This document shows, in pieces, positions 1 to 5,241 of a stretch of DNA of 5,614 nt. How positions within the stretch are numbered: the stretch's first letter is position 1; each line of letters begins with the position of its first letter. Source of the DNA: Burkholderiaceae bacterium (GTDB lineage: Bacteria; Pseudomonadota; Gammaproteobacteria; Burkholderiales; Burkholderiaceae_C); assembly GCA_023262365.1 (NCBI GenBank), contig JALRBF010000223.1, positions 1 through 5,614 of the forward strand, read 5' to 3'. The notes under the pieces are model-generated. The model was not told where the DNA came from and ran no database searches. It saw nothing but the letters and a program-made list of their open reading frames with translations. The position numbers and the translations under genes are program-made.

Positions 1-681
1 TGGGTGGCGCTTAAGTTGGCCCGCGGCCAACGCGTGATTGGTCACAAAATCGGCCTCACCAGCCGCGCCATGCAGCAGGCCAGCCAAATCACCGAACCCG
101 ACTACGGCACGCTACTCAACGACATGCTGCTGACCTGCACACCTGACCAAACACTGGCCATCCCGCATGCGCGCTTCATCGCGCCCCGCGTTGAAGTGGA
201 ACTGGCGTTTGTTTTGAAAACTGCGCTAAGTGGCCCAAGCGTGACCATGGAGCAGGTACTGGAGGCCACCGAATACGTGACACCTGCCATTGAAATCATT
301 GACGCGCGCATTGAGCAGTTTGACCGCGACACCCAGGCCATGCGCAAGGTGTATGACACCATCAGCGACAACGCCGCCAACGCCGCGATTGTGGTGGGTG
401 GCGCGCGGGTCAAGCCGCACGAGGTTGACTTGCCCTGGTGTGGCGCCGTGCTACGGCAAAACGGCGTGGTAGAAGAAACCGGCTTGGCCGCTGGTGTGCA
501 AGGGCACCCAGCCATTGGCGTGGCGTGGCTGGCCAACAAATTGGCGCCTTGGGGCGAGGCGCTGCAAGCCGGTCAAATTGTGCTGGCCGGTTCGTTTACA
601 CGCCCGGTGGCGGCCAAGCGTGGCGACGCGTTTGAGGCCGACTACGGCCCGCTGGGCTGTTTGCGCTTTGATTTTGTTTAG
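1..681 (+). CDS. hpaH: 2-oxo-hept-4-ene-1,7-dioate hydratase (HpaH/MhpD family), 5'-truncated by window edge
   Basis: The protein is homologous to HpaH, which adds water to 2-oxo-hept-4-ene-1,7-dioate in the homoprotocatechuate meta-cleavage pathway to give 4-hydroxy-2-oxoheptanedioate. It is cytosolic and divalent-metal dependent. HpaH-type landmarks visible are GHKIGLTS near the N-terminus, [14 protein letters not shown] with the two acidic metal ligands E64 and E66 (numbering from the GTG at base 4), the third acidic position E97 in [23 protein letters not shown] and GSFTRPV. The C-terminus is complete (TAG 679-681). The N-terminus is not: the first in-window codons read W-V-A-L-K, which line up with an internal W-V-R-L-K that I recall around residue 46 of E. 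coli HpaH. The GTG at base 4 is therefore almost certainly an internal valine, and about 45 residues lie upstream. MhpD-like 2-oxopent-4-enoate hydratases are the alternative, but the overall pattern is closer to HpaH. Family is sure; exact substrate is inferred. Confidence 0.88.
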   Translation, partial: WVALKLARGQRVIGHKIGLTSRAMQQASQITEPDYGTLLNDMLLTCTPDQTLAIPHARFIAPRVEVELAFVLKTALSGPSVTMEQVLEATEYVTPAIEIIDARIEQFDRDTQAMRKVYDTISDNAANAAIVVGGARVKPHEVDLPWCGAVLRQNGVVEETGLAAGVQGHPAIGVAWLANKLAPWGEALQAGQIVLAGSFTRPVAAKRGDAFEADYGPLGCLRFDFV

Positions 682-698
682 CCCCTATCATCCCAACC

Positions 699-1463
699 AT
701 GCCAAGCCCCACCCACCACCACCCCGACGAATGGGCCGCGCGCCAACAACTGGCCGCGTGTTACCGCATTTTTGCCATGCTCGGCTGGACCGAGATGATT
801 TACAACCACATCACCCTGCGCGTACCCGACAGCGTGGCCCCGGGCGAGATGCAGTTTTTAATCAACCCGTTTGGCCTGCATTACACCGAGGTCACGGCGT
901 CCAACTTGGTCAAGATTGACCTTGCAGGCAACATCCTTAGCCCGTCGCAGTACCCCATTAACCCCGCAGGCTACGTGCTACACAGCACGCTGCACGCCGG
1001 GCTGCCCGGCGCGCACGCCATCATGCACACCCACACCACGGCAGGTGTGGCCGTGGCCTCTTTGGCCAGCGGTTTGTCGCAAAGCAACTTTTACTCGGCG
1101 CAGCTGCACCACATGGTGGCCACACACGAATTTGAGGGCATCACCGTGCACGCTGACGAAGGCCCCCGCCTGCTGCAAAGCATAGGCACCAAGCAAGCCG
1201 TGATTTTGAAAAACCACGGCCTGTTGTCGTGGGGCGGCACACTGCCGCAGGCCTTTGCCATTTTGTGGACCCTAAACCGCGCCTGCGAAATTCAACTGGC
1301 CACCCTAAGCATGGGGGCACCCTTGCCCATACCCGAGGCCGTGGCAGAAAAATGCACCCGCGACGCGCTGCAGTTTGACCCCAAGCGGGGCGAAGCAGGC
1401 GCCGAAATGTTCAATGCCTTGGTGCGCCAAGTCGAGCGCATCGACCCCAGCTACCGGTACTAA
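699..1463 (+). CDS. Class II aldolase/adducin family protein
   Basis: A 254-residue cytosolic protein of the FucA/AraD/adducin fold, about the normal length. Visible pattern: Y35-N-H-I-T near the start of the domain (phosphate/substrate loop), FLINPFG and a YTEVTASNLVKID stretch at 53-74, zinc ligands H110 and H112 in MHTHTTAG, and the third zinc ligand H173 in LKNHGLLSWGG. In fuculose-1-phosphate aldolase a catalytic Glu (E73) lies ahead of the His pair. Here that stretch reads INPAGYVLHS, as in the adducin-like subgroup, so classical aldolase chemistry is not assured. The gene starts 17 bp after the hydratase stop and ends 8 bp before the reductase, consistent with one operon. No good Shine-Dalgarno precedes ATG 699 and no better in-frame start exists nearby, so translation may be coupled to the upstream gene. 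Members of this group include aldolases, decarboxylases and dehydratase-like enzymes. The function in this pathway is inferred only. Confidence 0.88.
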   Translation: MPSPTHHHPDEWAARQQLAACYRIFAMLGWTEMIYNHITLRVPDSVAPGEMQFLINPFGLHYTEVTASNLVKIDLAGNILSPSQYPINPAGYVLHSTLHAGLPGAHAIMHTHTTAGVAVASLASGLSQSNFYSAQLHHMVATHEFEGITVHADEGPRLLQSIGTKQAVILKNHGLLSWGGTLPQAFAILWTLNRACEIQLATLSMGAPLPIPEAVAEKCTRDALQFDPKRGEAGAEMFNALVRQVERIDPSYRY

Positions 1464-1466
1464 GGG
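1462..1466 (+). promoter_or_regulatory. Ribosome-binding site of the ketopantoate reductase-like gene
   Basis: AAGGG overlaps the TAA stop of the aldolase-family gene and lies 5 nt before ATG 1472. It fixes that start and suggests that translation of the two genes is linked. Confidence 0.6.
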
Positions 1467-1471
1467 CGCGC

Positions 1472-2470
1472 ATGTTGCAAAAAGTTTGTGTGGTGGGTGT
1501 GGGCGCCATTGGCGGCTGGATGGGCGCCAAACTGGCTCAGCTGCCCGGGGTGCAACTCAGCGGCTTGGCACGGGGCAACACCTTGGCGGCTTTGCAATCG
1601 CAGCCGCTGCAACTGCACTCGCCCGCTGGCAACTTGCAAGCGGCCATGCACGCCACCGACAACCCCGACGAACTTGGCCCGCAAGACTTGGTGATTCTTG
1701 CCGTTAAGGCCACCGGCTTGGCGGGCGTGGCGCCCACGCTGGCGCCCTTGCTGGGGCCGCAAACGGTGGTTTATACCGCCATGAACGGCGTACCGTGGTG
1801 GTACCTGCAAGGTTTTGGCGGCGCCTACGCCAACACGCCGCTGCGCAGCATTGACCCGCACGGCCACATTGCGCAAGCCATTCCCAGCCATCACGTGCTG
1901 GGCGGCGTGGTGCACGCCAGCTGCGCCACCGACGCACCCGGGGTGGTGCGCCACGCCTTTGGCCAGGGCTTAATTGTGGGCGAGCCCTCGGGCCAAACCA
2001 CCCCAAGAGCGCAGGCACTGCACGCCATGCTGCAGCAAGCCGGGTTTGATGCAACACTCAGCCCATGCATTCAGCGCGACATTTGGTACAAACTGTGGGG
2101 CAACATGACGGTTAACCCGGTAAGCGCGCTTACCGGTGCCACCACCGACCGCATCATGAACGACCCACTGGTGGTGGATTTTTTATCGGCCGTGATGCAA
2201 GAGGCCAAAGCCATTGGCCAGCAACTTGGCGTGGCCATTGACCAAAACCCCCACGACCGCCACGCCATGACGCGCAAGCTCGGCGCCTTTACCACCTCAA
2301 TGCTGCAAGACGTAAAGGCCAACCGTCCACTTGAGCTCGACGCCTTGGTGGCCAGCGTATACGAGCTGGCGCAAATCACCGGACAACCGGCCCCCTTTAC
2401 GGCGGCCCTGCTGGGGCTGGCCAGACTGCAGGGCCAAACCTTGGGCCTGTACCCTAGCCCCACGCCCTAG
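1472..2470 (+). CDS. Ketopantoate reductase (PanE/ApbA) family oxidoreductase, long form
   Basis: A 332-residue NAD(P)H-dependent 2-oxo-acid reductase of the 2-dehydropantoate 2-reductase fold. The N-terminal Rossmann domain opens with VVGVGAIGG (glycines 9, 11, 14). K79 in LAVK and N105 in MNG match the active-site Lys and Asn of E. coli PanE. The C-terminal helical domain carries the likely catalytic K207 (YKLWGNMTVNP, with N211 and N215), S276 (TTSMLQDV) and E288 (RPLELDAL). At 332 residues it is about 30 longer than E. coli PanE. The extra length is in the middle, in a stretch from NGVPWWY at about 105 to a PGVVRH at about 156, a hallmark of a common long subfamily often auto-annotated as PanE. 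It lies 8 bp after the aldolase-family gene, so it more likely reduces or oxidises a catabolic intermediate than makes pantoate. Family is sure; substrate is unknown. The stop codon shares CTAG with the convergent SOUL gene. Confidence 0.88.
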   Translation: MLQKVCVVGVGAIGGWMGAKLAQLPGVQLSGLARGNTLAALQSQPLQLHSPAGNLQAAMHATDNPDELGPQDLVILAVKATGLAGVAPTLAPLLGPQTVVYTAMNGVPWWYLQGFGGAYANTPLRSIDPHGHIAQAIPSHHVLGGVVHASCATDAPGVVRHAFGQGLIVGEPSGQTTPRAQALHAMLQQAGFDATLSPCIQRDIWYKLWGNMTVNPVSALTGATTDRIMNDPLVVDFLSAVMQEAKAIGQQLGVAIDQNPHDRHAMTRKLGAFTTSMLQDVKANRPLELDALVASVYELAQITGQPAPFTAALLGLARLQGQTLGLYPSPTP

Positions 2471-3069
2471 CGCGGCTGCAGCTGAATCAAAATCTCGTTG
2501 CGCCGCCGCCACGGCAGCGTAAACGGGTCATCGTAACGCGCAATCTGCGGCTCACCCTCGGCCGCTTGCAGGCCTTTTTGTTGCATCCACTGGCGTAGGC
2601 GCTGCGTTTGCTCGGCAATTGCAGCTTGCGTGGTAAAGCCGCTAAACCGCACCACGGCCACCTCGTGCGCCGCCACTTGGCGCAACGACACCTCGGCGCT
2701 TTCGGGTTTAGGCAGCGTCTCCAGCGTCTCTTGGCTGGGCATCACAAAGTGCAAGCGCCAGCCCTCGCGATCGGGTTGCACCGTCACCGGCGCCGTCATG
2801 GCGATTTTTCGGCTCTCGCCCTCGCCACCGGTGTTGCCGCCAAAAATATACCCCGCAATGCGGCGAAACCCCTGCCGACTGGCCGAGTCAAAGTCGCCGT
2901 CTAACTGCGTCTCGGCCACCACAAATCCGGGATAGCGTCGCAACTCAAATGGCGCCTCAGCCATCAGCGTTTGGTACGGGGGCTCTTCAACCGCCATGGC
3001 CATACCCGTCAACATAACCCAGGCCAGCATGGCAGCCAAGGTATGGCGTACAGCCAACAAGCACCTCAC
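2467..3069 (-). CDS. SOUL/HBP family heme-binding protein, exported
   Basis: A 200-residue protein of the SOUL heme-binding family. Family signatures in order are EAPFELRRYPGFVVAET (38-54), GFRRIAGYIFGGN (67-79), KIAMTAPVT (88-96), FVMPS (108-112), and a C-terminal ARYDDPFTLPWRRRNEI (177-193). Residues 1-26 look like a Sec signal peptide: Arg/His-containing start, hydrophobic core, and an AMA end suggesting cleavage before V27. The mature protein is therefore probably periplasmic. Bacterial SOUL proteins are thought to bind heme or tetrapyrroles, but few have a proven role. The start is GTG 3069, overlapping the TGA of the SDR gene as GTGA, which implies translational coupling. An internal ATG (residue 14) would leave only a short signal peptide and is less likely. 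It is the last gene of the cupin-SDR-SOUL unit and ends in a CTAG shared with the gene converging on it. Confidence 0.87.
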   Translation of the reverse strand: MRCLLAVRHTLAAMLAWVMLTGMAMAVEEPPYQTLMAEAPFELRRYPGFVVAETQLDGDFDSASRQGFRRIAGYIFGGNTGGEGESRKIAMTAPVTVQPDREGWRLHFVMPSQETLETLPKPESAEVSLRQVAAHEVAVVRFSGFTTQAAIAEQTQRLRQWMQQKGLQAAEGEPQIARYDDPFTLPWRRRNEILIQLQPR

Positions 3070-3854
3070 GGCCGTACATCACGCAAATCAGCCACCGGTT
3101 CCTGCCCAAAAGCAGGGCTGAGACAAAAGTCCAGCAAACGCGTGGCTACGCCATCGGCATCGAGCAACGCGCCGGTAGCCTTGAGTTCGTCAAACTTGGG
3201 CCTAAGCGGAAAATCGGCCGCGTCGCTGCTGCGAATGTGAGCCTGCATGTCGGTATCAATAATGCCCGGCGCCAGCGAACACACCCGTACACCGTGCGCG
3301 GTGTTAGGCTGTTGGGCCTCAAGCTGCACGCAGCGGGCGTGGTGATCCAATGCGGCTTTGGTGGCGCAATACACGTTCCAGCCTGCGTAGGGCGACCGCG
3401 CGGCACCGCTGGAGATGTGGAGCAGTCGCCTGTCGCTCACCCGCGCATGGGTTTGATTTGCCCAGGCATCGGCCAGCGCCAACGCTGCAGCCACGTTCAG
3501 GCCCACCGTGGTAAACACATCTGCGACCGACAGCCGCCCCACTGGGCCAATTGGACTGACCAAACCCGCATTGTTGATGAGTAAGGCCCGATCACTGCCC
3601 TCAAAAAAAGACTGCATCGTGCCGCTGTTCAGCCAAGCCTGCAGCGCCACCTGGTCAGACAAGTCCAGCCGCACCTCGCCACCATCGCGCCACTGCGACG
3701 CGTGCCAGTCGGGTACGGTATCGGCTTGTACCAACGGCAGCCCACCCGAGCCGCGCGACAAACCCAACACCGCAATCCCGCGCCGCTTGGCCTGTGCGGC
3801 AATGGCCGCACCCAAGCCTCGGCTGTGCCCGGTCAGCAGCAATCGGGTGCTCAC
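3066..3854 (-). CDS. Short-chain dehydrogenase/reductase (SDR) family oxidoreductase
   Basis: A 262-residue classical SDR, a cytosolic NAD(P)(H)-dependent alcohol/carbonyl oxidoreductase. Motifs are the cofactor loop TGHSRGLG (G9, G13, G15), Arg34 after the second strand (LSR, which favours NADP), LDLSD at 63-67, INNAG (93-97), the structural Asn N120, catalytic S149 in HISSG, Y162-x-x-x-K166 in VYCATKAAL, and APGIIDTDM (195-203) after the active site. The general look recalls the sepiapterin reductase/benzil reductase-like branch (YueD type), but I cannot fix the substrate. The start is GTG 3854, with an AGGGGG ribosome-binding site overlapping the cupin stop. The end overlaps the SOUL start by 4 bp. 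It is thus the middle gene of a compact operon with a cupin and a heme-binding protein. No catalytic residue is missing. Confidence 0.88.
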   Translation of the reverse strand: MSTRLLLTGHSRGLGAAIAAQAKRRGIAVLGLSRGSGGLPLVQADTVPDWHASQWRDGGEVRLDLSDQVALQAWLNSGTMQSFFEGSDRALLINNAGLVSPIGPVGRLSVADVFTTVGLNVAAALALADAWANQTHARVSDRRLLHISSGAARSPYAGWNVYCATKAALDHHARCVQLEAQQPNTAHGVRVCSLAPGIIDTDMQAHIRSSDAADFPLRPKFDELKATGALLDADGVATRLLDFCLSPAFGQEPVADLRDVRP

Positions 3855-3859
3855 ACCAG

Positions 3860-3865
3860 CCCCCT
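3860..3865 (-). promoter_or_regulatory. Ribosome-binding site of the SDR gene
   Basis: AGGGGG on the minus strand overlaps the TAG stop of the cupin gene and lies 5 nt before GTG 3854. It supports the GTG start and coupling of the two genes. Confidence 0.5.
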
Positions 3866-4247
3866 AGCGCTTGTTGTAATCGGCTTGCGAAACCTCTTCG
3901 GCCCAGGTGGTTTGGCCAATTGAGGTGGCCATGTGAATCATGTAACTGCCTTCGGCCGCGCCGTGCCAGTGGCGCTCGCCTGGGCCAATCCACACCACGT
4001 CGCCGGTGCGAATCTCGCGTGGGGTCTCGCCCTCTTTGCACACCCAGCCCTTGCCTGCCACCACGTTGAGCACCTGCCCCACCTCGTGCTGGTGCCAAAA
4101 CGTGCGGGCCCCAGGCGAGAAAAATACGTTGTTGATGCCTACACCATCGGTGGCGGCCATCACCGGGTCGGCCCATACTTTGCCGGTAAACGTGGCACCA
4201 CGCTCCTCAGAGGGGAGGGCTTCTTCTCTTGCGCGAAAGACTTTCAT
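3864..4247 (-). CDS. Metal-binding cupin, similar to manganese hydroxynitrile lyase-type (GtHNL-like) cupins
   Basis: A 127-residue single-domain cupin, close to the length of TM1287-like and GtHNL-like small cupins. Motif 1 reads GARTFWHQHEVGQ (46-58), with metal ligands H52, H54 and Q58 (Gln in place of the usual Glu). Motif 2 reads GDVVWIGPGERHWHG (82-96), with the fourth ligand H93. From memory, the Granulicella tundricola hydroxynitrile lyase GtHNL uses H53/H55/Q59/H94 and H106; here the same residues occur one position earlier, including H105. The C-terminal W115 and QADYNKR also resemble it. Many relatives are annotated only as cupin or as carboxymuconolactone decarboxylase-associated cupin, so activity is not proven. 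The start is ATG 4247: a GGAG lies 6 nt upstream, and the domain begins just after it. A longer reading upstream to 4430 would cross the control region and the neighbour's ribosome-binding site. It is the first gene of the cupin-SDR-SOUL operon, divergent from the PhyH gene. Confidence 0.87.
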   Translation of the reverse strand: MKVFRAREEALPSEERGATFTGKVWADPVMAATDGVGINNVFFSPGARTFWHQHEVGQVLNVVAGKGWVCKEGETPREIRTGDVVWIGPGERHWHGAAEGSYMIHMATSIGQTTWAEEVSQADYNKR

Positions 4248-4253
4248 CGACAA

Positions 4254-4257
4254 CTCC
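4254..4257 (-). promoter_or_regulatory. Ribosome-binding site of the cupin gene
   Basis: GGAG on the minus strand, 6 nt before ATG 4247. It decides the start against longer in-frame readings that extend upstream to about 4430. Confidence 0.7.
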
Positions 4258-4267
4258 GTAAGTAAGT

Positions 4268-4289
4268 GGCGGTTTATCTGAAACCTGCC
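4268..4289. repeat. Inverted repeat, possible operator or leader hairpin upstream of the cupin gene
   Basis: GGTTT (4271-4275) and AAACC (4281-4285) are perfect inverted arms around a 5-nt centre. The arms extend outward to GGCGGTTT and AAACCTGCC with one unpaired T. The element sits about 20-40 bp before the cupin ATG and 10 bp beyond its ribosome-binding site. That position suits a repressor site or a hairpin in the leader. No binding-protein family is recognised, and repeats of this size can occur by chance. Confidence 0.4.
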
Positions 4290-4401
4290 AGATTCTGTAC
4301 CATTTTGGCAATATTCGGAGTCGCCCGGGTTTAATCGGCCACAACGGGTGTAACTGGTCAATTGCCCCCCGAGTTGGCATACTGTTAGGCATTGTTTGCA
4401 C

Positions 4402-4405
4402 GGAG
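4402..4405 (+). promoter_or_regulatory. Ribosome-binding site of the PhyH-family gene
   Basis: GGAG 5 nt before ATG 4411. It supports the ATG over the in-frame TTG at 4396, which has no such site. Confidence 0.7.
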
Positions 4406-4410
4406 ACCCC

Positions 4411-5241
4411 ATGTCTAAACTGCCAAGCAATCTACTTGAGCAATACCGTGACGAGGGCTACATCGGGGCAGTTGACGTGATGTCACCCGAATCGGCACTC
4501 AAAATCAGGCAAAAGCTTGAGGCATTCGAGGCAACCCAGGGCGGGGCACTGCACGCCAATCAAAGAAGTCGCGCCTTCTTATTATTTAAGTGGCTCGACG
4601 AGCTGATTCATAGCCCTGCGGTGCTGGACCCCATCGAGTCGCTCATCGGGCCCAACATCATGTGTTGGGGCACGATTTTTTGGATTAAAGAGGCGGGCTC
4701 CAAAAGTTTTGTCGACTGGCATCAAGACAACACGTACTGGGGGCTGTCAAGCCGGCGCGTCGTGACGGCATGGTTTGCCATCTCTGACGCCAGCGAGCAG
4801 GCTGGGTGCATGTCGGTCATCCCTCGTACCCACGTCGGTACCACCCTCGAGCACGAAGACACCTACGATGAGAACAACATGCTCACCCGCGGGCAGCGGA
4901 TTGTGAACCTTGACACCGCACAAGCGGTCAGCATGCCGCTTCGGGCTGGTCAAATGTCGCTGCACAACTACTGCCTAGCCCACGGCTCTGGCCCCAACCT
5001 CTCCGACGATCGCCGGATAGGCGTATCGATGCACTTTATGCCGCCAGATACTCAGCAACAAGTGGTCGAGTGGGACTGTGGGGCCTTGGTGCGGGGTGAG
5101 GATACCCACGGGCACTTTTCCCACACACCCCGACCACAATTTGATATGGACCCCGAGTGCGTCGCGTTTCACGCAAAAGCATCGGGTGCACTGCGCGACG
5201 TGCTTTACGCTGGTGCCAAAGAAAAGCTTGGGCGGTTATAG
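4411..5241 (+). CDS. Phytanoyl-CoA dioxygenase (PhyH) family Fe(II)/2-oxoglutarate oxygenase
   Basis: A 276-residue member of the PhyH family of non-heme iron, 2-oxoglutarate-dependent oxygenases, normal in length and with no signal peptide. The facial triad is intact: H104 and D106 in the VDWHQDNTYWG block and distal H191 in CLAHGSGPN. R202 in RRIGVSMHF is the expected 2-oxoglutarate carboxylate anchor. Other family marks are VTAWFAISDAS (118-128), GCMSVIPRTH (132-141) followed by an H148-rich loop, and PLRAGQMSLHN (176-186). The N-terminal EQYRDEGYIG is the usual helix before the core. Bacterial relatives hydroxylate or halogenate diverse small molecules and rarely act on phytanoyl-CoA; the substrate is not readable here. 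The start ATG 4411 is backed by GGAG. It is divergent from the cupin operon and overlaps the lipocalin-like gene tail to tail by 6 bp. Confidence 0.9.
   Translation: MSKLPSNLLEQYRDEGYIGAVDVMSPESALKIRQKLEAFEATQGGALHANQRSRAFLLFKWLDELIHSPAVLDPIESLIGPNIMCWGTIFWIKEAGSKSFVDWHQDNTYWGLSSRRVVTAWFAISDASEQAGCMSVIPRTHVGTTLEHEDTYDENNMLTRGQRIVNLDTAQAVSMPLRAGQMSLHNYCLAHGSGPNLSDDRRIGVSMHFMPPDTQQQVVEWDCGALVRGEDTHGHFSHTPRPQFDMDPECVAFHAKASGALRDVLYAGAKEKLGRL

Larger units (their letters stand above)
4248..4410. promoter_or_regulatory. Divergent intergenic control region between the cupin operon and the PhyH gene
   Basis: A 163 bp gap between two divergent starts, the only sizeable non-coding stretch in the window. 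Promoters for both directions should lie here. Its GC content is about 52 % by my count, and 4261-4320 is only about 43 %, lower than the surrounding genes. No strong sigma-70 pair is visible. A weak candidate toward PhyH is TGGTCA (4355-4360) with TACTGT (4380-4385) at 19 bp spacing. A short inverted repeat (4268-4289) and two copies of TTGGCA (4305-4310 and 4374-4379) are the other visible elements. Confidence 0.55.

Noticed and set aside
494..919. Plus-strand open frame of 141 codons bridging the hydratase and aldolase-family genes
   Set aside because: Out of frame with both genes, Arg/Pro-rich, with no domain; a shadow.
1460..1954. Minus-strand open frame of 164 codons opposite the reductase gene
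   Set aside because: It lies entirely opposite a well-supported Rossmann domain and has low-complexity Gly/Arg/His/Gln content with no recognisable domain.
2440..2520. Intrinsic terminator at the first convergent junction
   Set aside because: No GC-rich hairpin followed by a T-run on either strand; the junction lies within coding sequence.
3655..4176. Long minus-strand open frame (173 codons) across the cupin-SDR junction
   Set aside because: It is in a different frame from two clear family members on the same strand. Its Arg/Gly-rich composition is typical of a shadow frame in high-GC DNA.
4286..4310. TGCCA-N15-TGGCA inverted repeat in the divergent region
   Set aside because: Only 5-nt arms with a long spacer and no extension of the match; likely chance.
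4374..4391. Possible sigma-54 promoter (TTGGCA followed by GGCA) before PhyH
   Set aside because: The GG-to-GC spacing is 11 rather than the required 10, and the -12 element is not TTGC-like.
4396..4410. TTG at 4396 as the PhyH start
   Set aside because: ATG 4411 has GGAG 5 nt upstream, and the extra five residues are not family-like.
4248..4430. N-terminal extension of the cupin upstream to about 4430 in the same frame
   Set aside because: It would run through the control region and the PhyH ribosome-binding site, has no cupin-like residues, and ATG 4247 has a well-placed GGAG.
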